From Micromonospora kangleipakensis (GTDB lineage: Bacteria > Actinomycetota > Actinomycetes > Mycobacteriales > Micromonosporaceae), in assembly GCF_004217615.1 (NCBI RefSeq), contig NZ_SHLD01000001.1, positions 7,203,143-7,267,142 of the forward strand: DNA of 64,000 nt, written 5' to 3'. Shown here one piece after another: positions 57,260 through 64,000 of the stretch. The notes beneath the pieces were generated by a model. That model did no database searches, was not told the origin of the DNA, and saw nothing but the letters and a program-made list of their open reading frames with translations. A program made the position numbers and the translations under genes. Each line of letters begins with the position of its first letter. The first letter of the stretch is position 1.

Positions 57260-57667
57260 TCAGACCCGACGACGCTTCGGCGGACGGCACCCGTTGTGCG
57301 GCTGCGGGGTGACGTCGGAGATCTGCCCGACCTCCAGCCCGACGGCCTGCAGCGAACGGATAGCGGTCTCCCGGCCGGAGCCGGGGCCCTTGACGAACAC
57401 GTCGACCTTGCGCATGCCGTGCTCCATCGCCCGACGCGCGGCGGCCTCGGCGGCCAGCTGCGCGGCGAACGGGGTCGACTTGCGCGAGCCCTTGAAGCCA
57501 ACCTGGCCCGCGGAGGCCCAGGAGATGACCGCACCGGTCGGGTCCGTGATGGACACGATGGTGTTGTTGAAGGTGCTCTTGATGTGCGCCTGCCCGTGGG
57601 CGACGTTCTTGCGTTCCTTGCGCCGGACCTTCTTGACAGCGGCTCCGGCACGAGCCTTCGGTGGCAT
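57260..57667 (-). CDS. rpsK: 30S ribosomal protein S11
   Basis: 135 residues with [48 protein letters not shown] and [38 protein letters not shown]. All are canonical for S11. It follows rpsM by 18 bases and leads rpsD by 13. Confidence 0.99.
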
Positions 57668-57685
57668 AAGTCTGTGCGCTCCTAG

Positions 57686-58066
57686 TTACTTCTTGCCGGG
57701 CTTCTTCTTGCCGGCGACGGTCCGCTTCGGGCCCTTCCGGGTCCGCGCGTTGGTCTTGGTCCGCTGGCCACGCACGGGCAGGCCCCGGCGGTGCCGGATG
57801 CCGGCGTAGCAGCCGATCTCGACCTTGCGGCGGATGTCAGCGGCGACCTCGCGGCGCAGGTCGCCTTCTACCTTGTAGTTGCCCTCGATGTGGTTGCGGA
57901 GCTGGACCAGCTCCTCATCCGTGAGGTCCCGAGCGCGCTTGTCCGGCGAGATGCCGGTAGCAGCGAGTGTCTCCAGGGCGCGGGTGCGACCGACCCCGAA
58001 GATGTAGGTGAGCGCGATCTCCATCCGCTTCTCGCGGGGGAGGTCCACGCCGACTAGACGTGCCAT
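57686..58066 (-). CDS. rpsM: 30S ribosomal protein S13
   Basis: 126 residues from [30 protein letters not shown] to the basic C-terminus [15 protein letters not shown]. The ATG at 58066 gives the family N-terminus; the frame is open for 17 more codons upstream, without family match. The 261 bases between it and rpmJ hold no gene and may include a promoter. Confidence 0.99.
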   Translation of the reverse strand: MARLVGVDLPREKRMEIALTYIFGVGRTRALETLAATGISPDKRARDLTDEELVQLRNHIEGNYKVEGDLRREVAADIRRKVEIGCYAGIRHRRGLPVRGQRTKTNARTRKGPKRTVAGKKKPGKK

Positions 58067-58327
58067 GTGCGGGCGTACTCCTCGTGATGTTGTGGCGGAG
58101 GTGTGGACCCGTCCCATCCCGCTACCGACCGTCCCTGTCCTTCCGGCGCGATCAGCGCCGGCGACCGGGATCGGTCGCTGCCCGAGCGGGCCCCGGCCTC
58201 CGACCGGGGGTCAACCACGATTCAGTACGCGCTGCGTACCGCTCGCGGCTGGAACGAGCTGGTGATGTGCTGTCTGGATCTGCGGTCCGGACCGATCCGA
58301 CCGGCCGTCACGACCGGTGGGACTGGT

Positions 58328-58444
58328 TCAGCCCTGGCGCTGCTTGTGGCGCGGGTCAGAAGAGCAGATGACCATGACCCGGCCGTGCCGCCGGATGATC
58401 CGGCAGTTGTTGCAGATCCTCTTGACGCTCGGCTTGACCTTCAC
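58328..58444 (-). CDS. rpmJ: 50S ribosomal protein L36
   Basis: 38 residues: [21 protein letters not shown] then [16 protein letters not shown]. The zinc ligands C-x2-C...C-x5-H are present, so this is the C+ form. It has one more residue than the common 37 (SSDP where DNP is usual). The GTG start lies downstream of infA in the classical infA-rpmJ-rpsM order. Confidence 0.96.
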   Translation of the reverse strand: MKVKPSVKRICNNCRIIRRHGRVMVICSSDPRHKQRQG

Positions 58445-58538
58445 GGTTGCCTTACTTCCCATCTGGCCCGGAGGCGCGACGACGCGCGACGCCGGACGTC
58501 GAAGACGGACACGGGGACGACCCGGCCGCCGTCAGGCT

Positions 58539-58760
58539 TTACTTGTAGCGGTAGACGATGCGCCCGCGGGTCAGGTCGTACGGCGAGAGTTCGACGACGA
58601 CCCGGTCCTCCGGCAGGATGCGGATGTAGTGCTGCCGCATCTTGCCGCTGATGTGAGCCAGCACCTTGTGACCGTTCGCGAGCTCCACCCGGAACATGGC
58701 GTTCGGCAGGGGCTCGATGACCCGACCCTCGATCTCAATGGCTCCGTCTTTTTTCGGCAT
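58539..58760 (-). CDS. infA: translation initiation factor IF-1
   Basis: 73 residues: [73 protein letters not shown]. This is the full S1-like OB fold of IF-1 at exact family length. It precedes rpmJ and rpsM. Confidence 0.99.
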   Translation of the reverse strand: MPKKDGAIEIEGRVIEPLPNAMFRVELANGHKVLAHISGKMRQHYIRILPEDRVVVELSPYDLTRGRIVYRYK

Positions 58761-59020
58761 GTCCTCCGCTGTCCTGACGTCGGTTACTCCGGACGGCCCA
58801 CAACGTCTTACACGGGCTCCGACGAGAATCGCCGGGCCCGAGCCAGCCGCGGCTCCGACTCCCACCGAAGCGCAGGGTGGGCATGCCGGAGTGGACGCTG
58901 TGCGCCGATCTGAAAGTGTACGCCCGCCTGCGGGCCGTCGCCAAACCGGCCGGCCCGCACGTCACCCGCCCGGGGAAAACGGACACCCCGGGCGCATCCG
59001 CGCCGGGACGGGCGATGACG

Positions 59021-59587
59021 CTACCGCTCCCCCGCCCGCCGGGCCTGTCGGCGGCCCCGGCGGCGCTCCCGCCGGTCGTCCCGGTGGCGAGGCTCACCAC
59101 CCGCCAGCCCGCCCGCAGTCCGCATCAGCAGCACCGCGCCCCACGGTCCGAGCACCCAGAGCGGCCAGTAGAAGATCAGCTCCCCGGCGCCGACGGCGGA
59201 GAGCAGCCAGATCGCGTTCAGGATCACCGCGACCCGCAGCCAGGGCATCCACACCTCGAGCAGCCAGTTGCCCCGGACGCCGGACGGCACCGGACCGGAC
59301 GCCGGCGCCGGGGCGGCCGCCGGCGGCACGGGCGCGGCGACGTCGGCCGGGCCCGGCTGGCGCGGAGCCAGCCCCGAGCGCTCCAGCGGCGCCGGTCCGG
59401 GGAGGTCGGCCAGGACTTGGCCCAGTTCCCCGTACGTCTTCGCGCCGTAGGTCCGTTGCAGCCGCTCGTCGTACTCGTAGAGGTCGATCCGGCCCTCTTC
59501 GAGCGCGACCCGGAGCCGCTCCGCCGCCTCCTGCCGGTCCGCGTCGGCCGCCCGCATGCCGTCCCGCCCGTCCATGCCGGCAAGCAT
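59021..59587 (-). CDS. DUF1707 domain membrane protein
   Basis: 188 residues. The N-terminal 55 residues (MRAADADRQEAAERLRVALEEGRIDLYEYDERL) are the DUF1707/SHOCT-like helical motif. After a Pro/Ala linker come two membrane helices at about 118-136 and 141-158 and a very basic tail (RHRDDRRERRRGRRQARR). Starts at 59587 (GGAG upstream), 59575 or 59557 are possible. The function is unknown; it sits between map and infA. Confidence 0.85.
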   Translation of the reverse strand: MLAGMDGRDGMRAADADRQEAAERLRVALEEGRIDLYEYDERLQRTYGAKTYGELGQVLADLPGPAPLERSGLAPRQPGPADVAAPVPPAAAPAPASGPVPSGVRGNWLLEVWMPWLRVAVILNAIWLLSAVGAGELIFYWPLWVLGPWGAVLLMRTAGGLAGGEPRHRDDRRERRRGRRQARRAGER

Positions 59588-59716
59588 GCCACCGCTCCGC
59601 CACCAACCCCAGCGGGCCGCAGCGGCCGCAGCCGGATCCGGACAGCGCGGACGAAGCGGCCGGGAGCCTGTCGCCCCAGCCGCCGGCAGCAGCAGGGGCC
59701 CGAAGGGGATCGGCCG

Positions 59717-60568
59717 TCAGCGGGCCGGGGAGTCGGCCGACTGGCGGGCGGTCACCAGGTCACCGAGGCGAGCGCGACCGCCGTCCTCGGCGGTCAGCAC
59801 CCAGACGCCGTCGTCCAGCAGCGCCATCGAGTGCTCGACGTGCGCCGCCATCGACCGGTCCCGGGTCACCACGGTCCAGCCGTCGGTCAGCTCCACCGTG
59901 CGCGGCGAGCCCATGGTGATCATCGGCTCGATCGCCAGCGCCAGCCCGGGGACCAGGCGCGGGCCCTTGCCCGGCCGCCCGTGGTTGAGCACGTGCGGAT
60001 CCTGGTGCATCTCGGTGCCGATGCCGTGCCCGCCGTACCCGTCGACGATGCCGTACCGGCCGCCCTTGCGGACCGCGGTCTCCACCGCGTGGGAGATGTC
60101 GGTGAGCCGCCCCTTGCCGCTCGCCGCACCCCGGGCGGCGGCGGCGATCCCGGCCCACATCGCGTCCTCGGCGACCGCGGCCATCTTCAGCAGGGCCGGG
60201 TCGACCTCGCCGACCCCGACGGTGATGGCGGCGTCCCCGTGCCAGCCGTTCAGCACGGCGCCGCAGTCGATCGAGATCAGGTCCCCCTCGCGGAGCACCT
60301 GCTGGGACGACGGGATCGCGTGCACGACCTGCTCGTTGACCGAGGAGCAGATGGACGCCGGGAAGCCGTGGTAGCCCTTGAACGACGGGATCGCACCGGC
60401 CTCGCGGATGGTCGACTCGGCGATCGCGTCGAGGTCGGCGGTGCTGACCCCGGGCGCCACCGCCTCCCGCATCAGACGCAGCGCACGGGCGACCACCAGA
60501 CCGGCGGCCCGCATCTTCTCGATCTGGTCGGGAGTCTTCAGCTGGATGTCCAGCTGGGGACGACGCAT
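59717..60568 (-). CDS. map: methionine aminopeptidase type I
   Basis: 283 residues. Motifs are EKMRAAGLVVARAL, FPASICSSVNEQVVHAIPS, WHGDAAITVGVG (metal Asp), YGGHGIGTEMHQDPHVLNHG (metal His) and GLALAIEPMIT (metal Glu). Length fits the type Ia enzyme without an SH3-binding extension. ATG at 60568 gives MRRPQLDIQLKTPDQ. It follows adk, 91 bases downstream. Confidence 0.98.
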   Translation of the reverse strand: MRRPQLDIQLKTPDQIEKMRAAGLVVARALRLMREAVAPGVSTADLDAIAESTIREAGAIPSFKGYHGFPASICSSVNEQVVHAIPSSQQVLREGDLISIDCGAVLNGWHGDAAITVGVGEVDPALLKMAAVAEDAMWAGIAAAARGAASGKGRLTDISHAVETAVRKGGRYGIVDGYGGHGIGTEMHQDPHVLNHGRPGKGPRLVPGLALAIEPMITMGSPRTVELTDGWTVVTRDRSMAAHVEHSMALLDDGVWVLTAEDGGRARLGDLVTARQSADSPAR

Positions 60569-60659
60569 CGGAGCCGTTACCTTTCGTCGCGCGGAACAGC
60601 GGGGCACGTCGGACGTACCCCGCTGTTCGCACTCTATCCGCCGGAGACCCGGCGGGACG

Positions 60660-61313
60660 TCAGCCGCCGTACGAGCGCAGGGCGTCTATGGCGCGGACGG
60701 TGACGTCCTCCACCGGCCCGGTCGCGTCGATGCCGACGAGCTTGCCCTGTGCGCCGTAGTAGTCGACCAGCGGCGCGGTCTTCTCCGCGTACTCCCGGAG
60801 GCGGGCGGCGATCGTCTCCGGCTTGTCGTCGTCGCGCTGGAACAGCTCGGCGCCGCAGCGGTCGCAGACGCCTTCGCGGGTGGTCGCATCGAACTCGACG
60901 TGCCAGATCTTGCCGCAGCCCCGGCAGGTCCGCCGGCCGGAGAGCCGCCGGATCACCTCGTCGTCGTCGACGACCAGCTCGAGCACCAGGTCCAGCGCGG
61001 TGCCGAGGTCGGCGAGGAGCTTGTCCAGCGCGGCGGCCTGCGGCGTGGTCCGCGGGAAGCCGTCGAGCAGGAAGCCCTCGGCGGCGTCCGGCTCGGCGAG
61101 CCGGTCCCGCACCATGTTGATGGTGACCTCGTCCGGGACCAGCTTGCCGGCATCCATGTACCGCTTGGCCTCGACTCCCAGGGGCGTGCCCTGCGAGACG
61201 TTGGCCCGGAAGATGTCACCGGTCGAGATCTTCGGCACCGAGAGGTGGGCGGCGATGAACTCCGCCTGTGTGCCCTTGCCCGCGCCCGGCGGGCCAACCA
61301 GAACGAGTCGCAT
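60660..61313 (-). CDS. adk: adenylate kinase with zinc-type lid
   Basis: 217 residues. The P-loop is [32 protein letters not shown] and [19 protein letters not shown] follow. The lid holds C-x2-C...C-x2-C (CRGC and CDRC), so it is the long, zinc-binding form. Many actinobacteria have a short lid instead. Its ATG directly follows the secY stop codon (TAG-ATG), giving tight coupling. Confidence 0.98.
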   Translation of the reverse strand: MRLVLVGPPGAGKGTQAEFIAAHLSVPKISTGDIFRANVSQGTPLGVEAKRYMDAGKLVPDEVTINMVRDRLAEPDAAEGFLLDGFPRTTPQAAALDKLLADLGTALDLVLELVVDDDEVIRRLSGRRTCRGCGKIWHVEFDATTREGVCDRCGAELFQRDDDKPETIAARLREYAEKTAPLVDYYGAQGKLVGIDATGPVEDVTVRAIDALRSYGG

Positions 61314-62642
61314 CTACCGCAGGAACCCTTCGTAGTTCCGCTGCATGAGTTGGCTCTCGATCTGCTTCACGGTCTCCAGACCGACGCCGACCATGATGAG
61401 CACAGCGGTGCCGCCGAACGGGAAGTTCTGGAACTGCTGGCTGTCCAGCCAGATGAAGAAGAAGTTCGGCAGGATCGCGATGACGCCCAGGTAGAGCGCG
61501 CCCGGCAGGGTGATCCGGCTGAGGATGAAGTCGAGGTACTCGGCGGTCGGCTTGCCGGGGCGGATGCCCGGCACGAAGCCGCCGTACTTCTTCATGTTGT
61601 CCGCGACCTCGGTCGGGTTGAACGTGATGGACACGTAGAAGTACGTGAAGAAGATGATCAGCAGGAAGTAGATCGCGATGTGCTCCGGCGCGCTCGCCTT
61701 CACGATGTGGTTCTGGAACCAGGCCTGGGTCTTGCCCGGGTTGGTCTGGTCGAAGAACTGGAGCGCGAGCTGCGGCAGGTAGAGCAGCGACGAGGCGAAG
61801 ATGACCGGGATGACACCGGCCTGGTTCACCTTGAGCGGGATGTAGGTGGAGGTGCCGCCGTACATCCGCCGGCCGATCATGCGCTTGGCGTACTGCACCG
61901 GGATTCGGCGCTGCGCCTGCTCGATGAAGGTGACCGCGGTGATGACCAGCAGGACCAGCACGATCACCAGGGCGAACATCCCCCAGCCCTTGGTGGTCTT
62001 GATCTTCCAGCCCTCGCTGGGCAGCCGGGCCGCGATCGAGGTGAAGATCAGGACGGACATGCCGTTGCCGACGCCCCGGTCGGTGATCAGCTCACCGAGC
62101 CACATCACCACGCCGGTGCCGGCGGTCATCGTCATGACCAGGATGGTCAGGGTCAGCCAGTCCGGGATCCCGGTGCCCTTGGGGACGATCGGGAACTGGT
62201 CGCAGCGGTTCTGGAACAGCTGCCCGGAGCGCGCCAGCGCCACGAACGCCGAGGACTGGAGGATGCCCAGGCCCAGCGTCAGGTAGCGGGTGTACTGGGT
62301 GATCTTCGCCTGGCCGGCCTGGCCCTCCTTGCGGAGCTGCTCCAGCCGCGGGATGACCACCGTCAGCAGCTGCAGGATGATCGACGCGGTGATGTACGGC
62401 ATGATGCCCAGCGCGAAGACCGAGAGCTGCAGCAGCGCGCCACCGGAGAACAGGTCCAGCAGGTTCAGCACGCCGGTGCCACTGCCCTGGATGGTGTCGA
62501 GACACTTCTGCACGTTGCCGTACGAGACACCTGGGCTGGGCAGCGTTGCGCCGAGCCGGTAGACCGCGATGATGCCTACTGTGAACAGCAGCTTCTTGCG
62601 CAGGTCAGGCGTACGGAACGCACTGAGAAAGGCGGACAGCAA
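61314..62642 (-). CDS. secY: preprotein translocase subunit SecY
   Basis: 442 residues with ten membrane helices. It starts MLSAFLSAFRTPDLRKKLLFTVGIIAVYRLG. PYITASIILQLLTVVIPRLEQLRKEG, QYTRYLTLGLGILQS, YGGTSTYIPLKVNQAGVIPVIFASSLLYLP and GFVPGIRPGKPTAEYLDFILSRITLPGALYLG are all SecY signatures. The 235-base gap upstream holds a terminator and a GC-poor patch (62763-62805) that may carry its own promoter. Confidence 0.99.
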   Translation of the reverse strand: MLSAFLSAFRTPDLRKKLLFTVGIIAVYRLGATLPSPGVSYGNVQKCLDTIQGSGTGVLNLLDLFSGGALLQLSVFALGIMPYITASIILQLLTVVIPRLEQLRKEGQAGQAKITQYTRYLTLGLGILQSSAFVALARSGQLFQNRCDQFPIVPKGTGIPDWLTLTILVMTMTAGTGVVMWLGELITDRGVGNGMSVLIFTSIAARLPSEGWKIKTTKGWGMFALVIVLVLLVITAVTFIEQAQRRIPVQYAKRMIGRRMYGGTSTYIPLKVNQAGVIPVIFASSLLYLPQLALQFFDQTNPGKTQAWFQNHIVKASAPEHIAIYFLLIIFFTYFYVSITFNPTEVADNMKKYGGFVPGIRPGKPTAEYLDFILSRITLPGALYLGVIAILPNFFFIWLDSQQFQNFPFGGTAVLIMVGVGLETVKQIESQLMQRNYEGFLR

Positions 62643-62826
62643 CTTCTTCCTCCTGCGCGAGGCGGGCCGCCGGTGATCCCTGGCGGGGCGGGGTGGGTGC
62701 CGGGCGAGCGCCCGATATCCATAGCTGGGATGGGACTCTAACAGCCCGCTCCCGGTCCGGGCAGATGTGCCCGGCTACATAAACCGAATCCGATGTTACC
62801 CGGCGCACACTGGCCGGGTAGACCAT

Positions 62827-62862
62827 GGCGCCCGCCCAGTCTTGGACAACTGAGCGGGCGCC
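62827..62862 (-). terminator. hairpin terminator after rplO
   Basis: GGCGCCCGCCCAG pairs with CTGAGCGGGCGCC (one mismatch) across ten bases, 16 bases past the rplO stop. Confidence 0.75.
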
Positions 62863-62877
62863 ACGGGTACCTCTGCC

Positions 62878-63322
62878 TTACAGCTCGGTGACCGAGCCAC
62901 CGGCGGCGGTGATCTTCTCCTTGGCCGACGCGCTGAAACGCGTGCGCCGACACCTGGAGGGCCACCCCACCGAGGTCGCCGGTGCCGAGGACCTTGACCG
63001 GCTGGCCCTTGCGGACCGCGCCGGCCTCGACCAGCTCGACCGGGCCGATCTCGCCGCCGTTCGGGAAGAGCTCGGCGAGCCGGTCCAGGTTGACCACCTG
63101 GAAGACGACCTTGAACTTGTTCTTGAAGCCCTTCAGCTTCGGCAGGCGCATGTGGATAGGCATCTGCCCACCCTCGAACGCCGCCGAGATGTTCTTCCGG
63201 GCCTTCGAACCCTTGGTACCGCGACCGGCGGTCTTGCCCTTGGAGCCCTCACCGCGACCCACGCGGGTCTTCGCGGTCTTGGCACCCGGGGCCGGGCGCA
63301 GGTGGTGAACCTTGATCGTCAT
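62878..63322 (-). CDS. rplO: 50S ribosomal protein L15 (one-base insertion in this sequence)
   Basis: The N-terminal 128 residues are canonical: [65 protein letters not shown] and [20 protein letters not shown]. After that the frame is broken by one extra A in the AAA at 62936-62938. Removing it gives [18 protein letters not shown] and a TAA at 62878-62880, exactly the usual L15 end. The insertion is almost certainly an error in the sequence. Uncorrected, the frame runs on to 62738. Confidence 0.95.
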
Positions 63323-63504
63323 TACTCGACCTCCTCGACCTTCACGAGGTGGTTGACCGTGAAGATCATGCCGCGGATCTCGGGCCGGTCCTCCTTGACC
63401 ACCACGTCGTTGATCCGCTTGAGACCGAGCGACCGCAGCGACTCACGCTGGTTGCCGCTGGTCCCGATCTCGGACCGGAGCTGGGTGACCTTGAGACGTG
63501 CCAT
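63322..63504 (-). CDS. rpmD: 50S ribosomal protein L30
   Basis: 60 residues: [59 protein letters not shown]. This is the bacterial L30 pattern at normal length. Its TAA shares a base with the rplO ATG, and its own ATG overlaps the rpsE stop (TGATG). Confidence 0.98.
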   Translation of the reverse strand: MARLKVTQLRSEIGTSGNQRESLRSLGLKRINDVVVKEDRPEIRGMIFTVNHLVKVEEVE

Positions 63505-64000
63505 CAGCGCGCCACCCCCGCCCGCGACGCCAGCATGGCGGCCGGCGCGACGTCCTCGACCGGCAGACCACGACGGGCCCCGCGGACCTGCTCCGGGGAC
63601 TCGAGCCCCTTCAGGGCCGCCACCGTGGCGTGCACGATGTTGATCGGGTTGGACGAGCCGAGGCCTCTTGGAGAGCACGTCGTGGATGCCCGCGCACTCC
63701 AGCACGGCACGCACCGGACCACGGCGATGACGCCCGTACCGGCCGAGGCCGTCTTGAGCCAGCACCACACCGGCCGCGTCCTCGCCCTGCACCGGGTGCG
63801 GGATCGACTGGCCGATCCGCGGCCCATTGAAGAAGTGCTTTCTTGGCCTCCTCGACACCCTTGGCGATCGCCGCGGGCACCTCCTTGGCCTTCCGTAGCC
63901 CACACCGACGGTGCCGTCGCCGTCGCCCACGATCACCAGGGCGGTGAAGCTGAAGCGACGACCACCCTTCACGACCTTGGCGACGCGGTTGATCGCGACG
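63504..64000 (-). CDS. rpsE: 30S ribosomal protein S5, 5' end outside window, several indels
   Basis: Pieces of S5 are found in all three frames: [88 protein letters not shown] and [26 protein letters not shown]...[20 protein letters not shown]. The apparent single-base changes are a loss near 63893, a gain at 63839-63841, a gain near 63759, a loss near 63721 and a gain near 63664. In an essential gene this means sequence errors. The start codon lies beyond position 64000. Confidence 0.9.

Noticed and set aside
58067..58327. Hidden small gene between rpsM and rpmJ
   Set aside because: No frame shows a ribosome-binding site plus coding bias; open frames there are shadows on plus.
62738..63322. 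L15 with a novel 65-residue C-terminal extension
   Set aside because: The extension begins exactly at an extra base; removing that base restores the normal C-terminus and stop.

Overview
This window is a stretch of chromosome from a high-GC actinomycete, most likely Micromonosporaceae (Micromonospora or a close relative). Pointers are GC-rich third codon positions, frequent GTG starts, ATGA/GTGA gene overlaps, a conservon, an F420-type luciferase-like oxidoreductase, and a DUF1023 hydrolase paired with a WXG-like protein. The genus is inferred; no marker was searched. I see no prophage, insertion sequence, CRISPR array, rRNA or tRNA.

Layout. 1-6.6 kb: a truncated alpha/beta hydrolase, a 59-bp tandem repeat, alr, the NAD(P)HX repair enzyme and acpS on the minus strand, then a WXG-like protein and a DUF1023 hydrolase on plus. 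6.6-14.7 kb: glmS, an MmpS-like anchored protein, two PLP enzymes, glmM, rpsI and rplM. 14.8-26.5 kb: nitrate assimilation, with narK, a MazF-type toxin-antitoxin pair, an SDR enzyme and a methyltransferase, then the plus-strand operon nasC-nasB-nirB-nirD-hemD/wHTH. A GlnR-type box precedes nasC. Two tiny ORFs sit in ATGA-coupled position between operon genes. 26.5-32.8 kb: a minus-strand conservon (cvnD, C, B, A) whose kinase carries a NIT-type sensor, divergent from a lipoprotein solute-binding protein. 32.8-37.2 kb: an NMT1/THI5-type ABC transporter with an LLM oxidoreductase and a cupin. 37.2-40.4 kb: a large membrane protein with a repetitive disordered tail. 40.4-46.4 kb: a TPP-riboswitch-controlled operon, thiE-thiO-thiS-thiG-second thiE-like-thiD-thiC. 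46.5-49.4 kb: a frameshifted AbiEi/DUF559-type gene, a repeat-filled gene-free stretch and an aldo/keto reductase. 49.4-53.9 kb: nucleotidyltransferase, ABC-F protein, methyltransferase and an anchored hypothetical protein. 54-64 kb: housekeeping ribosomal region on minus, reading rpsE, rpmD, rplO, secY, adk, map, a DUF1707 gene, infA, rpmJ, rpsM, rpsK, rpsD, rpoA, rplQ, truA.

How the genes work together. NarK imports nitrate, NasC with the flavoprotein NasB reduces it to nitrite, and NirBD reduces nitrite to ammonium. The HemD/wHTH protein, resembling the NnaR type, and GlnR probably control the set. The thi operon makes both halves of thiamine phosphate and joins them, with product feedback through the riboswitch. 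glmS and glmM feed UDP-GlcNAc synthesis and alr supplies D-alanine for the wall.

Data quality. The last 1.1 kb carries at least six single-base indels in rplO and rpsE. Because these ribosomal genes should be intact, that end looks like low-quality sequence. The frameshift near 46.8 kb may have the same cause.
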